This document shows positions 24,262 through 33,362 of a stretch of 64,000 nt of DNA, one piece after another (within the stretch, counting starts at the first letter, position 1; each line of letters opens with the position of its first letter). Made by a program: the position numbers and the translations under genes. The DNA is taken from positions 1 through 64,000 of the forward strand of contig NZ_KK366017.1 of the NCBI RefSeq assembly GCF_000686805.1. The letters are read 5' to 3'. The DNA is from Bacillus sp. UNC41MFS5. Lineage in GTDB: Bacteria > Bacillota > Bacilli > Bacillales_B > DSM-18226. The notes below the pieces were generated by a model, which saw nothing but the letters and a program-made list of their open reading frames with translations, was not told where the DNA came from and did not search any database.

Positions 24262-25458
24262 TTATATTGTGAGGGCGCTTCCAACTTCATTGTCTTTTAG
24301 ATTATATGGTAAATTTAGCATTGGGACATTTAGAAATTGTTTGATAGCAAGTGCACATGCTCCAAGAACACAAGATTTTTTTCCGATAGTAGAAATCATT
24401 AGTTCACGGTAATGACTAATTGAAGAATTTAGATTTTTGCTAATTTTATTGAGAGAGTCGGGATACATACGCAACAGTTCACTATCAAGCACGAGCACGT
24501 CAGGGTTATACATGTTAATCATATTATTCAATCCAATAGACAGATAAAAAAGAAAATGTTCCATCAATTGGTGTACTTCTTCATCGCCTTCATTAAGCCA
24601 CTTTTGAATATGTTCGTAAGTTAGATTTTTAATCTGGCGTTTTTCAGATAAATGCTCAAAAATACTCGATTCCGAAGCATATTTTTCCCAACAGCCCTTA
24701 TTTCCACAATTGCACGGTTTACCTTCTGGTACCACAATCATATGACCTATTTCACCGGCAAATCCGTCATGCCCGCGAAAAAAATCATTTTTCATCATCA
24801 TGCCCAGGCCGATCCCCGAATAGAGGGTGGCACATAACAGGTTGTCTGTTTCATGGTGCACAAAGACCCTTTCGGCGAAAGAACTTAAATTTGCATTATT
24901 TTCAAGGTGAATTGCAATATCAATTTCTCTCTCTATATCACGCTTAAGATTAACTTCATGCCAATCAAACCGTGGAACATAGTGGATTTCTTCGTCTTTA
25001 GTAACCAGACCATGTATGGCGATAACAATTCCTACAATACCATAGCGGCTAGAAGTGTACTCTGCTTTAACCATTTTGATTTGTTGAATTAGAATAGGAA
25101 GAATCTCCTCATATTTTGTAGTATTTAATGGGATAATACTTGATGAAACAGGACAACCAAGAAGGTCTGATATTGTAAATGATATTTGACCATAATCAAG
25201 GTCAATACCAAGTGCATAGCCAGCCTCTCCGTTTAATGAGAGCATAATTGGTTTTCTTCCAACCGAATAATGCTCTAGGTGTGTTTCTATAATTAGCCCT
25301 TCTTCTAATAAGTCAGCAACTTGCGCTGAGATCGTTGCTCTTGTCAAATTAGTGGCTTTAGATAGATCTGCTCTTGAAATCATGCCTTCTTTAACAATTT
25401 CTCTAATGATTAAAGAGCGATTAATTTTCTTTATATATGCCGCATCACCGGTAACCAT
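24262..25458 (-). CDS. ROK-family transcriptional repressor (XylR/NagC type), first copy
   Basis: A 398-residue regulator: an N-terminal winged helix (KEGMISRADLSKATNLTRATISAQVADLLEEG, residues about 20-52) and a ROK sugar-binding domain with the zinc motif CNCGNKGCWE and the preceding GHDGFAGEIGHM. It is divergent from uxaC, and a palindromic operator of XylR type sits in the shared region. The ligand is probably a glucuronate-pathway sugar acid. A second ROK gene of the same layout (34624-35805) is its paralogue. GGAGG precedes ATG 25458. Confidence 0.88.
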   Translation of the reverse strand: MVTGDAAYIKKINRSLIIREIVKEGMISRADLSKATNLTRATISAQVADLLEEGLIIETHLEHYSVGRKPIMLSLNGEAGYALGIDLDYGQISFTISDLLGCPVSSSIIPLNTTKYEEILPILIQQIKMVKAEYTSSRYGIVGIVIAIHGLVTKDEEIHYVPRFDWHEVNLKRDIEREIDIAIHLENNANLSSFAERVFVHHETDNLLCATLYSGIGLGMMMKNDFFRGHDGFAGEIGHMIVVPEGKPCNCGNKGCWEKYASESSIFEHLSEKRQIKNLTYEHIQKWLNEGDEEVHQLMEHFLFYLSIGLNNMINMYNPDVLVLDSELLRMYPDSLNKISKNLNSSISHYRELMISTIGKKSCVLGACALAIKQFLNVPMLNLPYNLKDNEVGSALTI

Positions 25459-25557
25459 TTATATCCTCCATTTCGGGCATTGCTCTGTGTATATTCTTAT
25501 TATATCAGTTCTTTCATTAAATGGCCGTTAATATTCTATTTATTCCTAAATAGTTAA

Positions 25558-25586
25558 TTGACTAAACATATTAAACATGATAAATT
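25558..25586 (+). promoter_or_regulatory. SigA promoter of uxaC
   Basis: TTGACT at 25558-25563, a 17-bp spacer and TAAATT at 25581-25586. Confidence 0.65.
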
Positions 25587-25596
25587 ATGTATGTAA

Positions 25597-25621
25597 TTAA
25601 TTTGTTTAATAAACAAATTAA
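25597..25621. promoter_or_regulatory. ROK-type operator, site 3 (uxaC)
   Basis: A perfect 11-bp inverted repeat TTAATTTGTTT / AAACAAATTAA with a 3-base centre, 11 bases after the -10 box. It differs from the lar operon site at one arm position and the centre. Confidence 0.82.
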
Positions 25622-25654
25622 AGTGAAACTAACTATTAGAGAATATTTATTTCT

Positions 25655-25676
25655 TTCTGTAACCCCTTACAGAAAG
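25655..25676. promoter_or_regulatory. TGWAA-N4-TTWCA palindrome, site 3 (uxaC leader)
   Basis: TTTCTGTAA and TTACAGAAA form a perfect 9-bp inverted repeat around CCCC. The core TGTAACCCCTTACA matches cre except for the central G. Confidence 0.55.
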
Positions 25677-25716
25677 CGCATCTACGTATGAATTTTATTT
25701 TAAGGAGATGGATTAG

Positions 25717-27120
25717 ATGAAAAAATTTATGGATCAACACTTTTTGCTAAATTCCGAAACTGCAGTAAAGTTGTATGAAACTGCCGCAGTATCTTCACCA
25801 ATTTTTGATTTCCATTGTCACTTAGATCCGAAAGAAGTTTGGGAAAACAAGTCATATGAAAATATTACCCAAATTTGGCTTGGTGGAGACCATTACAAGT
25901 GGAGAACGATGCGCATGAATGGTGTTGGTGAACGCTATATTACAGGTGACGCTAGTGATTGGGAAAAATTTGAAAAGTGGGCAGAGACGGTCCCTCATTT
26001 ACTTGGGAATCCTGTTTATCATTGGACACATTTAGAATTAAAAATGTTTTTCGGAATTGATAAAGTATTAAGCCCAGAAACAGCTCGTGAAATTTGGGAA
26101 GAATGTAATGAAAAATTACAGACATCAGAATTCAGTGCGAGAGCTTTAATTAAGAGGGCAAATGTAAAGTTTATTGGAACGACCGATGATCCAATCTCTA
26201 CACTAGAATACCATCAATTTTTGAAAAATGATGACACCTTCGAAACGACAATTGCTCCAACATTCCGACCAGATGGTGCACTCTTTATTGAACGCCCAAC
26301 TTTTGCGAGCTGGATTGAAAAACTGGAGGATGTTTCCGGGATAAAAACAGATTCCCTAGATGGCTTTTTAACAGCTTTGAAACAAAGAGTCGAGTATTTT
26401 CATGAAAATGGAGGCCGTGCCTCCGATCATGACATTCAAAAAATGGAATATGTAGAAACAAGCAAACAAGAAGTTGAAGCAATCTTTAATAAACGTATAA
26501 GCGGTGAACAGCTTACACATGATGAATTAATCGCCTATCGTATTTTCCTTTTAAAAGAACTTGGAAAAATGTATGCTGAAAAGCAGTGGGTTATGCAGCT
26601 TCACATGGGAGCGATGCGAAACAATAACACAAGAATGAAAGAATTGCTTGGGACAGATGTTGGTTTTGATTCAGTTGGAGAAGCTAATATGACTGAAGGC
26701 TTATCGAGATTCCTTGATTCTTTGGATCAAGAAAACGCACTGCCAAGAACAGTATTATTTAACTTGAACCAAAAAGATAACGTGACATTAGCTGGTATGA
26801 TGGGGAACTTCTATGAAGAAGGTGTTCCTGGTAAGGTTCAATTAGGTTCAGGCTGGTGGTTTGTGGATCATATCGATGGTATGGAGAGACAAATGAAGGA
26901 TTATGCAAATGTTGGATTACTCAGCCACTTTATCGGTATGCTAACAGACTCGCGCAGCTTCCTGTCTTATGCCCGTCACGATTACTTCCGCCGAATTCTG
27001 TGTAACATCCTTGGCGATTGGGCGGAAAAAGGGTTGGTACCAAATGACATGAAGCAAATGGAGCAAATGGTAAGGAATATTTCCTTTAATAATGCTGAAA
27101 GATATTTTTTAGAACGCTAA
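25717..27120 (+). CDS. uxaC: Glucuronate (uronate) isomerase
   Basis: Amidohydrolase-superfamily enzyme that converts D-glucuronate to D-fructuronate (and D-galacturonate to tagaturonate). The 467 residues fit the family. The metal-site motif DFHCHLDP is at residues 31-38, and QLHMGAMRNNN and the C-terminal LTDSRSFLSYARHDYFRRI are diagnostic. TAAGGAGATG precedes ATG 25717. It is divergent from the first ROK regulator and followed by gnd after 155 bases. No mannonate dehydratase (uxuA) or KDG kinase/aldolase gene is in the window. Confidence 0.96.
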   Translation: MKKFMDQHFLLNSETAVKLYETAAVSSPIFDFHCHLDPKEVWENKSYENITQIWLGGDHYKWRTMRMNGVGERYITGDASDWEKFEKWAETVPHLLGNPVYHWTHLELKMFFGIDKVLSPETAREIWEECNEKLQTSEFSARALIKRANVKFIGTTDDPISTLEYHQFLKNDDTFETTIAPTFRPDGALFIERPTFASWIEKLEDVSGIKTDSLDGFLTALKQRVEYFHENGGRASDHDIQKMEYVETSKQEVEAIFNKRISGEQLTHDELIAYRIFLLKELGKMYAEKQWVMQLHMGAMRNNNTRMKELLGTDVGFDSVGEANMTEGLSRFLDSLDQENALPRTVLFNLNQKDNVTLAGMMGNFYEEGVPGKVQLGSGWWFVDHIDGMERQMKDYANVGLLSHFIGMLTDSRSFLSYARHDYFRRILCNILGDWAEKGLVPNDMKQMEQMVRNISFNNAERYFLER

Positions 27121-27275
27121 AAAGGACCGCTCTTTACATTTAATATTAAATGAACAAAGGATGGTCAAACTATTGATGTGTAGAATCCCATCTGAAGTTA
27201 AAAAGCACTTTTATTGTATTAATGTCAAAAATATGTTTATCTAAATAGGATTATTAATTAAGAAAGAGGGATTGT

Positions 27276-28688
27276 ATGTCTAAACAACAAATTGGTGTAG
27301 TTGGTTTAGCTGTTATGGGTAAAAACCTTGCCCTAAATATCGAAAGCCGCGGTAATTCTGTCGCTGTTTTTAATCGTTCTTATGAAAAAACAGAAGAATT
27401 CTTAAAGAATGAAGCAGAAGGAAAAAACTTTGTAGGTGCACGTACTGTTGAAGAATTCGTTAATTCTTTAGAAAAGCCTCGTAAAATTTTATTAATGGTT
27501 AAAGCTGGTACTGCAACAGATGCTACAATTGACTCCTTGAAGCCATTTCTTGAAGAAGGTGATATCCTAATTGATGGTGGGAACACATTCTTCCAAGATA
27601 CTATCAGACGTAATAAGGAACTAGAGACAGCAGGATTCCATTTCATCGGAACTGGCGTTTCAGGTGGAGAAGAAGGCGCATTAAAAGGTCCTTCTATCAT
27701 GCCAGGCGGTAAAGAAGAAGCTTATAACCTTGTTAAACCTATCTTAGAAGCCATTTCTGCAAAAGTAGAGGGCGATCCTTGCTGTACGTATATTGGTCCA
27801 AATGGTGCTGGTCACTATGTGAAAATGGTTCATAACGGAATTGAATATGGAGATATGCAGTTAATTTGTGAAGCTTATTTTATTTTGAAAAATGTCCTTG
27901 GTTTAGATGCAAAAGAGCTTCATGAGGTCTTTGCTGAATGGAATAAAGGCGAATTAGACAGCTATTTGATTGAAATTACGGCTGATATCTTTACAAAAGT
28001 GGATGAAGAAACTGGTAAACCAATGGTAGATTTAATCCTCGATACAGCTGGTCAAAAGGGTACTGGTAAATGGACAAGCCAAAATGCTTTAGACTTAGGT
28101 GTTCCACTTCCAATTATCACTGAATCTGTATTTGCCCGCTTTATTTCAGCAATGAAGGATGAGCGTGTTAAGGCAAGTCAGGTTTTAAATGGACCAGAAG
28201 TTAAGGCGTTTGAAGGCAATAAAGAAGAATTAATCGAAGCTGTTCGTAAAGCATTATATATGAGTAAAATTGTTTCTTATGCACAAGGTTTTGCACAAAT
28301 GCGTGCTGCATCAGAAGAATACGATTGGAATCTTCGTTACGGAGATATCGCAATGATTTTCCGCGGCGGCTGTATCATTCGTGCGCAATTCTTACAAAAA
28401 ATAAAAGATGCGTATGATCGCGATCCTGAACTAAGAAACTTATTGTTAGATCCATACTTCAAAGAAATTGTTGAAAACTATCAACAGCCGTTACGTCAAG
28501 TTCTTGCTGTGGCAATTGAGCGTGGAATCCCTGTTCCATCTTTTGCAAGTGCGATTGCATACTATGATAGCTACCGTACAGAAACGCTTCCAGCGAATTT
28601 GTTGCAAGCGCAACGTGACTATTTTGGTGCACATACGTACCAACGTATTGATAAAGAAGGTATTTTCCATACAAACTGGATGGAATAA
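27276..28688 (+). CDS. gnd: 6-phosphogluconate dehydrogenase, decarboxylating
   Basis: Oxidises 6-phosphogluconate to ribulose-5-phosphate and CO2 with NADP+. The 470-residue length is usual for the long bacterial form. The Rossmann motif [11 protein letters not shown] starts at residue 10, the NADP-selecting NRSYEKT is at 33-39, the substrate loop is [11 protein letters not shown], and the catalytic Lys lies in [17 protein letters not shown]. It could be the housekeeping enzyme, but its position after uxaC and near a gluconokinase-like gene fits a catabolic role for gluconate made from glucuronate. A strong terminator follows. Confidence 0.95.
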   Translation: MSKQQIGVVGLAVMGKNLALNIESRGNSVAVFNRSYEKTEEFLKNEAEGKNFVGARTVEEFVNSLEKPRKILLMVKAGTATDATIDSLKPFLEEGDILIDGGNTFFQDTIRRNKELETAGFHFIGTGVSGGEEGALKGPSIMPGGKEEAYNLVKPILEAISAKVEGDPCCTYIGPNGAGHYVKMVHNGIEYGDMQLICEAYFILKNVLGLDAKELHEVFAEWNKGELDSYLIEITADIFTKVDEETGKPMVDLILDTAGQKGTGKWTSQNALDLGVPLPIITESVFARFISAMKDERVKASQVLNGPEVKAFEGNKEELIEAVRKALYMSKIVSYAQGFAQMRAASEEYDWNLRYGDIAMIFRGGCIIRAQFLQKIKDAYDRDPELRNLLLDPYFKEIVENYQQPLRQVLAVAIERGIPVPSFASAIAYYDSYRTETLPANLLQAQRDYFGAHTYQRIDKEGIFHTNWME

Positions 28689-28720
28689 TAACAGCAAGCA
28701 ACAGAAATTAATATATGGCC

Positions 28721-28771
28721 AAAAGGGCTGTCTCAAAAGTGATAAATCACTCTTGGGACAGCCCTTTTTTT
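28721..28771 (+). terminator. Terminator after gnd
   Basis: AAAAGGGCTGTCTCA pairs with TGGGACAGCCCTTTT (one mismatch near the tip), with a secondary AGTGATAAATCACT tip and T7. Confidence 0.88.
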
Positions 28772-28793
28772 GAACTTAGCACTTCCACTTTTC

Positions 28794-30050
28794 TTAGTGC
28801 CTGACACCATCCAATCCTTTTCGGTATTCAGATGGAGTGATTCCATTGGTTTTTTTAAATACCTTTGTAAAGTAGTTGACGTCGTTAAAGCCTACTAATA
28901 AAGCAATGTCTGTGATGGACAGACTTTCATTCTCCATAATTTTTATGGCCTCATTAATCCTGAGTTTATTGATGTACTCTGTTATCGATTTACCCGTCTC
29001 TTTTTTAAATTGCCTAGAGAGTTCGTAACTGCTAGATTGGATGGCATTGGATATGGTATCTAGTCTTAAATCTTGATCTAGATTTAATCGAATATACTCG
29101 ATTGCTTTTCGAATTAAACGATTGAAATTTTTTAGGGAGAGCTTTTTTACAGCATCACAATATTCATAGTACATTCTCATTTGAAGGTCTGAGAGCTGCT
29201 GAATGGAAGACGTCTTTTCTATTTGGATAGCAAATTTTTCTGAAATACTGTCGATATATATAGGATGAAGACCGCCTCTTTCAGCTGAGATTCTTAACAC
29301 TGTATTGTTTACGAAAGCTAAATTCTTCCTGGATCGTAAAGGGTCATTCGGAATGCGATCAGGAATTTTCTCAAAGAGAAACATCTTTTCGTTTAATACT
29401 CTATCTAATTTTGCTCGATTTCCACTTTCTACAGCTGACATGAGTTCATTTTGAGTACGATATCTTTCTTCGATAGCAGCAATAGATGGCCTAGCTTTTA
29501 TTTTAACGGCTTCGGAAATCATAGGATATTCAGAGTGCAACGAATAATTAATTTTACCTATCGTTATCTTTCGGGCGGAAGAATCATTCCGGTTAAAATT
29601 TGAGGAAAGATAAGCAAGAAATTCAGCAATTGTTTGTGCTTTGTAGGTACTTATTAAAGGCAGAGATAAATAAAACTGTTCCATTATATGGCTAAGTGAA
29701 ATGGAGAATTTATTAGTAAAGAGTATGTCATGAATCATTAGGGAAGTAGGTTCCTCAAACAAAAAGGGTCCTACCAAAATACTCCCTATATAGTCCTCCT
29801 GGCTATAAAGTTTTGCAGAGATAAAATTAATCTTGTATGAACTAGAGTGAAATAGAACATCTGGTTTAGACGGTAAATCATGTAGATTCAATGAGCTATG
29901 AAAATTTCCAAAGTATTCTTCTAGAGGTTCGGGCACTTGATTGTGCCCAAACTCACTTATTATTTGAGATTTGTAATCGATAAAAATGGTATCAATATGG
30001 GAAAAACTGAAAGCAAAATTGCATAACTTTTCAAGTTCCTGATGAGGCAT
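28794..30050 (-). CDS. AraC-family transcriptional regulator
   Basis: A 418-residue regulator with two C-terminal AraC helix-turn-helix units from about residue 315: DLRLDTISNAIQSSSYELSRQF, then SITDIALLVGFNDVNYFTKVF and the end motif GITPSEYRK. The 300-residue N-terminal sensor part has no family I can name. It is divergent from the TIM-barrel/Gfo-Idh operon and most likely activates it. The last four codons and the stop (GVRH, TAA) are formed by a copy of the GGTGTCAGGCAC repeat. AGGAAGTG precedes ATG 30050. Confidence 0.86.
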   Translation of the reverse strand: MPHQELEKLCNFAFSFSHIDTIFIDYKSQIISEFGHNQVPEPLEEYFGNFHSSLNLHDLPSKPDVLFHSSSYKINFISAKLYSQEDYIGSILVGPFLFEEPTSLMIHDILFTNKFSISLSHIMEQFYLSLPLISTYKAQTIAEFLAYLSSNFNRNDSSARKITIGKINYSLHSEYPMISEAVKIKARPSIAAIEERYRTQNELMSAVESGNRAKLDRVLNEKMFLFEKIPDRIPNDPLRSRKNLAFVNNTVLRISAERGGLHPIYIDSISEKFAIQIEKTSSIQQLSDLQMRMYYEYCDAVKKLSLKNFNRLIRKAIEYIRLNLDQDLRLDTISNAIQSSSYELSRQFKKETGKSITEYINKLRINEAIKIMENESLSITDIALLVGFNDVNYFTKVFKKTNGITPSEYRKGLDGVRH

Positions 30051-30130
30051 GCTAACACTTCCTGATTATCTTTATTATTTTCACTTTTTTATAAATATTT
30101 TACTACTATTCGCAAAATATTACGAGACTG

Positions 30131-30144
30131 AAAAAACGTTTACA
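30131..30144. promoter_or_regulatory. cre-like site before the AraC-linked operon
   Basis: AAAAAACGTTTACA matches the cre consensus at 12 of 14 positions, including the central CG. An 8-bp inverted repeat AATATTTT/AAAATATT (30094-30121) lies upstream and could bind the AraC protein. Confidence 0.45.
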
Positions 30145-30236
30145 TTTATGATTAAAGCATAATCATCTAATCCTGATTTGTAGATGATAGCAAAAGGTCT
30201 GTTAACAACCTATAGAAATAAGGAGGAACAGTCTAA

Positions 30237-31124
30237 GTGAAAAATGATTTAATGATTTCGGGGTTTTCGGATGAAATTTCATCTGATTTTGATTCCCAGC
30301 TTACGGTTGTCTCAAATTTAGGTATGAAATATATTTCATTACGCGGCATTGATGGGAAAAATATAGGTGACTTTACTCTCGATGAATTTAAAGGGAATGT
30401 TCAACCAAGGCTTCAAAGGGCTAGAATAGGTGTTTCTTCTATCGGCTCACCAATTGGTAAAGTCTTCATCAATGATGAAGAAGGCTTTGCAAAGCAAAAG
30501 CTAATGTTGGACACACTTTGCCAAATTGCTAATTTATTAGATTGTAAATATATTCGTATATTTAGTTTTTACATTCCAAAGGGTAAAGACCCAGACCAAT
30601 ATAATGAAGAAGTGATTAGCAAATTAAAAGAGTTTGCGGCAATTGCGGAAAAATACAATGTTATCTTATTACATGAAAATGAAAAGGATATTTTTGGTGA
30701 TATCGGTAGGCGCTGTCATGAGATTTTAACTGAGGTTGGTTCTCCTTACTTCAAAGGAATTTTCGACTTCGCTAATTTTGTACAGTGCGCGGAAGACACA
30801 GAGGAGTGTTACGATCTCTTAAAGGATGAGATTGTTTATATACACATTAAGGATGCTGTAACCGCTGAAAGTGAAAACGTTGTCTGTGGAACAGGAGAAG
30901 GTAAAATACCGGAAATCCTAGCTCAGTTTATTGAGAGCGGCTACAAAGGATTTTTAACTTTAGAGCCTCATCTCGTGCTATTCGATTCGTTAAAGGATTT
31001 GGAACTTGAGGATGCGAAGAAGATCATTAAAGATAACAAAGGGCTCGATGGTGCTGGCGGATATAAACTTCAATATGAAGCACTTCTAGACATTCTTAAA
31101 AAAATTGAAAGCGAGGGAATTTAA
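30237..31124 (+). CDS. TIM-barrel sugar isomerase/epimerase-like protein (AP-endonuclease 2 family), first
   Basis: A 295-residue protein of the xylose-isomerase-like TIM-barrel family (IolE, IolI, D-tagatose epimerase relatives). The metal-ligand segments are LLHENEKDIFG, GIFDFANF, VYIHIKDA and FLTLEPHL. The start is GTG with AAGGAGG ten bases upstream. It heads a four-gene operon in which two such proteins flank two Gfo/Idh oxidoreductases, a grouping used for oxidising then isomerising or cleaving sugars and glycosides. The substrate is unknown. Confidence 0.82.
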   Translation: MKNDLMISGFSDEISSDFDSQLTVVSNLGMKYISLRGIDGKNIGDFTLDEFKGNVQPRLQRARIGVSSIGSPIGKVFINDEEGFAKQKLMLDTLCQIANLLDCKYIRIFSFYIPKGKDPDQYNEEVISKLKEFAAIAEKYNVILLHENEKDIFGDIGRRCHEILTEVGSPYFKGIFDFANFVQCAEDTEECYDLLKDEIVYIHIKDAVTAESENVVCGTGEGKIPEILAQFIESGYKGFLTLEPHLVLFDSLKDLELEDAKKIIKDNKGLDGAGGYKLQYEALLDILKKIESEGI

Positions 31125-31126
31125 TT

Positions 31127-32287
31127 ATGGCAGATGTTAGATTAGGGATTATTGGATTAGGTGCAGAAGGTGGTATGTACGCTAATTTCATTTCTGAAGG
31201 AAAAGTTAAAAATATGGTGATTGGTGCGATTTGTGATAATGATCCTGCTAAAAAACAAGTAGCAGAAGAGAAGTATCCTGGTGTTCCTTTCTACGATAAT
31301 TATATCGATATGCTTGAAAGTGGTAATGTTGATGCAGTTGTTACAACTGTTCCGCATTATCTCCATCCTGAAATGGGAATCGAATCACTAAAAAGAAACA
31401 TTCATGCATTAGTGGAAAAACCAGCTGGTGTTTATACAAAACAAGTGAAAGAGTTAAACGACTTTGCAGCAACTAAACCTGAACTTAAGTTTGCAATCTT
31501 TTTTAACCAGCGTACAAATCCACTTTATAAAAAAGTAAAAGAACTTATTGATAATGGTGAGATTGGCAGCATTCGCAGTACCAATTGGATTATTACCACC
31601 TGGTGGAGACCTCAAGGGTACTACAATCAAAGTGAATGGAGAGCAACTTGGGGCGGAGAAGGCGGCGGTGTCCTTGTAAACCAAGCGCCACACCAAATTG
31701 ACTTGCTTCAATGGATTTGCGGCATGCCGAAAAAGGTTTATGCAAAATTAAACTATGGCTATCAAAGAGATATTGTGGTTGAAGACGATGTAACTGCAGT
31801 ATTTGATTATGGAAATGGTGCTACTGGTGTATTTGTAACTAAGACACACGATGTAGTGGGGACAGACCGTTTAGAAATCCATGGTGATAAAGGAAAAATC
31901 GTGGTAGACGATAGTAAGAAAGTAACCATCAAGCGCCTGAAACAATCTGAGAATGAAATGAGCAATTCCATGGATATGTCAGATGTTATGAAGCTGTTTA
32001 TGGGCGGCGGTGCAGGTGATATTTTCACTGAGGAAGTACTTGATTTTGGTAATGTTTGGGGCGAACAGCACATTGCTGTATTAGAAGACTTTGCTTCTGC
32101 AATTGTAGAAGGTACCCCATTATTAGCTCCTGGCAGCGATGGAATTAATGGTGTTAGACTTGCAAATGCGATGCACCTATCAAGCTGGTTAGGCAAGGAA
32201 ATAGAAGTACCATTTGATGAAGATTTATTCCTAGAAGAATTAAATAAACGGATTGCTGAAGAAGGTAAATATCCGGTTAGAAAGTAA
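31127..32287 (+). CDS. Gfo/Idh/MocA-family oxidoreductase, first
   Basis: A 386-residue NAD(P)-dependent sugar oxidoreductase. The N-terminal Rossmann motif is GIIGLGAEGG, the family EKP motif occurs as VEKPAGVYTK (catalytic Lys), and GGGVLVNQAPHQIDLLQW carries the catalytic His of the C-terminal domain. The insert TTWWRPQGYYNQSEWRATW is typical of members acting on glycosides. Starts two bases after the previous stop, so it is translationally coupled. The product is probably a keto sugar. Confidence 0.86.
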   Translation: MADVRLGIIGLGAEGGMYANFISEGKVKNMVIGAICDNDPAKKQVAEEKYPGVPFYDNYIDMLESGNVDAVVTTVPHYLHPEMGIESLKRNIHALVEKPAGVYTKQVKELNDFAATKPELKFAIFFNQRTNPLYKKVKELIDNGEIGSIRSTNWIITTWWRPQGYYNQSEWRATWGGEGGGVLVNQAPHQIDLLQWICGMPKKVYAKLNYGYQRDIVVEDDVTAVFDYGNGATGVFVTKTHDVVGTDRLEIHGDKGKIVVDDSKKVTIKRLKQSENEMSNSMDMSDVMKLFMGGGAGDIFTEEVLDFGNVWGEQHIAVLEDFASAIVEGTPLLAPGSDGINGVRLANAMHLSSWLGKEIEVPFDEDLFLEELNKRIAEEGKYPVRK

Positions 32288-32297
32288 TCGATCACAT

Positions 32298-32337
32298 GAA
32301 ACGAACTCGGGCGCTAATGCGCTCCCGAGTTCGTTTC
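32298..32337 (+). other. Very stable intercistronic hairpin
   Basis: A 14-bp perfect stem (GAAACGAACTCGGG with CCCGAGTTCGTTTC) topped by CGC/GCG with a small bulge. No T run follows, so it is more likely an RNA stabiliser, processing site or attenuator than a terminator. Confidence 0.7.
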
Positions 32338-32355
32338 AAAAAAGGGGAGGAGCAA

Positions 32356-33360
32356 ATGCTAAAAGTAGCGGTAATTGGACTTGGAGATATTTCTAAAATT
32401 CATATTCCAGCTATACAAGCTAACCCAAATGCCGAGTTGGCGGCAGTTTGTGATATTAATGAATCATTAAAAGATACCGTACCAGGGGTAAATTTTTATA
32501 CGGATTATAACGAGATGCTTGAAAAAGAAAACCTTGATGTTGTCCATAATTGTCTGGCTCACTATCTCCATTATCCTGTAACAAGAGATTGTGTAGAAGC
32601 AGGAGTTCATGTTTTTCAAGAAAAGCCGTTGGGCTTGAACACTGAGGAAGGACAGGCACTTGTAAAACTAGAGGAAGACCATAGTGATGTTAAAATCGGT
32701 GTCTGTTTACAAAACCGTTATAATGAGTCGTTTGAAATGCTTATGGATATTGTCAAAGGCGGCGAATATGGCAAGGTCACAGGAGTTAAAGGGTTGGTGG
32801 CTTGGTATAGACCCAAAGCTTATTATGATGTGAAACCTTGGCGTGGAAAAATGGCATATGCCGGGGGAGGTTCCATGATCAATCAATCCCTCCATACACT
32901 GGATTTAATCCAACTTGTCGGCGGAAAAATAGAATCAATAAGAGGTTCAGTGGACCAATTATTGGATTATGGGATTGAAGTGGAAGATACTGCTTCCGCA
33001 CATATACTCTTCGAAAACGGTGCTAGAGGATTATTTTTTTCAACCAATGCCAATCAAGAGAACTCCAGTGTGGAGCTTGAAGTATATCTTGAAAAGGGTA
33101 AATTCATCATTAAAGACAGCATTCTCACAAGAATAAATGAAGAGGGAAAAAATGAAGAATTGGTAGAAGATGCTAAGCTGCCAGGCACGAAATTCTATTA
33201 TGGTGCCAGCCATGCGAAAACAATCAATCAATTCTATAACTGTATTTTACAGGGCACTCATGATTATGTTCATGCAAAGGATGCGGTCGTATCTATTCAA
33301 ATGATTGATGCCATTCGACTTTCTTCAGAGACAAAACAAAGTATTAAGATGGAGGGGTAA
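32356..33360 (+). CDS. Gfo/Idh/MocA-family oxidoreductase, second
   Basis: A 334-residue paralogue-type oxidoreductase: AVIGLGDISKIHIPA (Rossmann), FQEKPLG (EKP), and GGGSMINQSLHTLDLIQ with the catalytic His. ATG 32356 is chosen because GGGGAGGAG lies just upstream; a longer frame from 32296 would be translated through the hairpin. It may oxidise or reduce the same substrate at another step, as in paired 3-keto-glycoside systems. The next gene starts two bases after its stop. Confidence 0.85.
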   Translation: MLKVAVIGLGDISKIHIPAIQANPNAELAAVCDINESLKDTVPGVNFYTDYNEMLEKENLDVVHNCLAHYLHYPVTRDCVEAGVHVFQEKPLGLNTEEGQALVKLEEDHSDVKIGVCLQNRYNESFEMLMDIVKGGEYGKVTGVKGLVAWYRPKAYYDVKPWRGKMAYAGGGSMINQSLHTLDLIQLVGGKIESIRGSVDQLLDYGIEVEDTASAHILFENGARGLFFSTNANQENSSVELEVYLEKGKFIIKDSILTRINEEGKNEELVEDAKLPGTKFYYGASHAKTINQFYNCILQGTHDYVHAKDAVVSIQMIDAIRLSSETKQSIKMEG

Positions 33361-33362
33361 CC

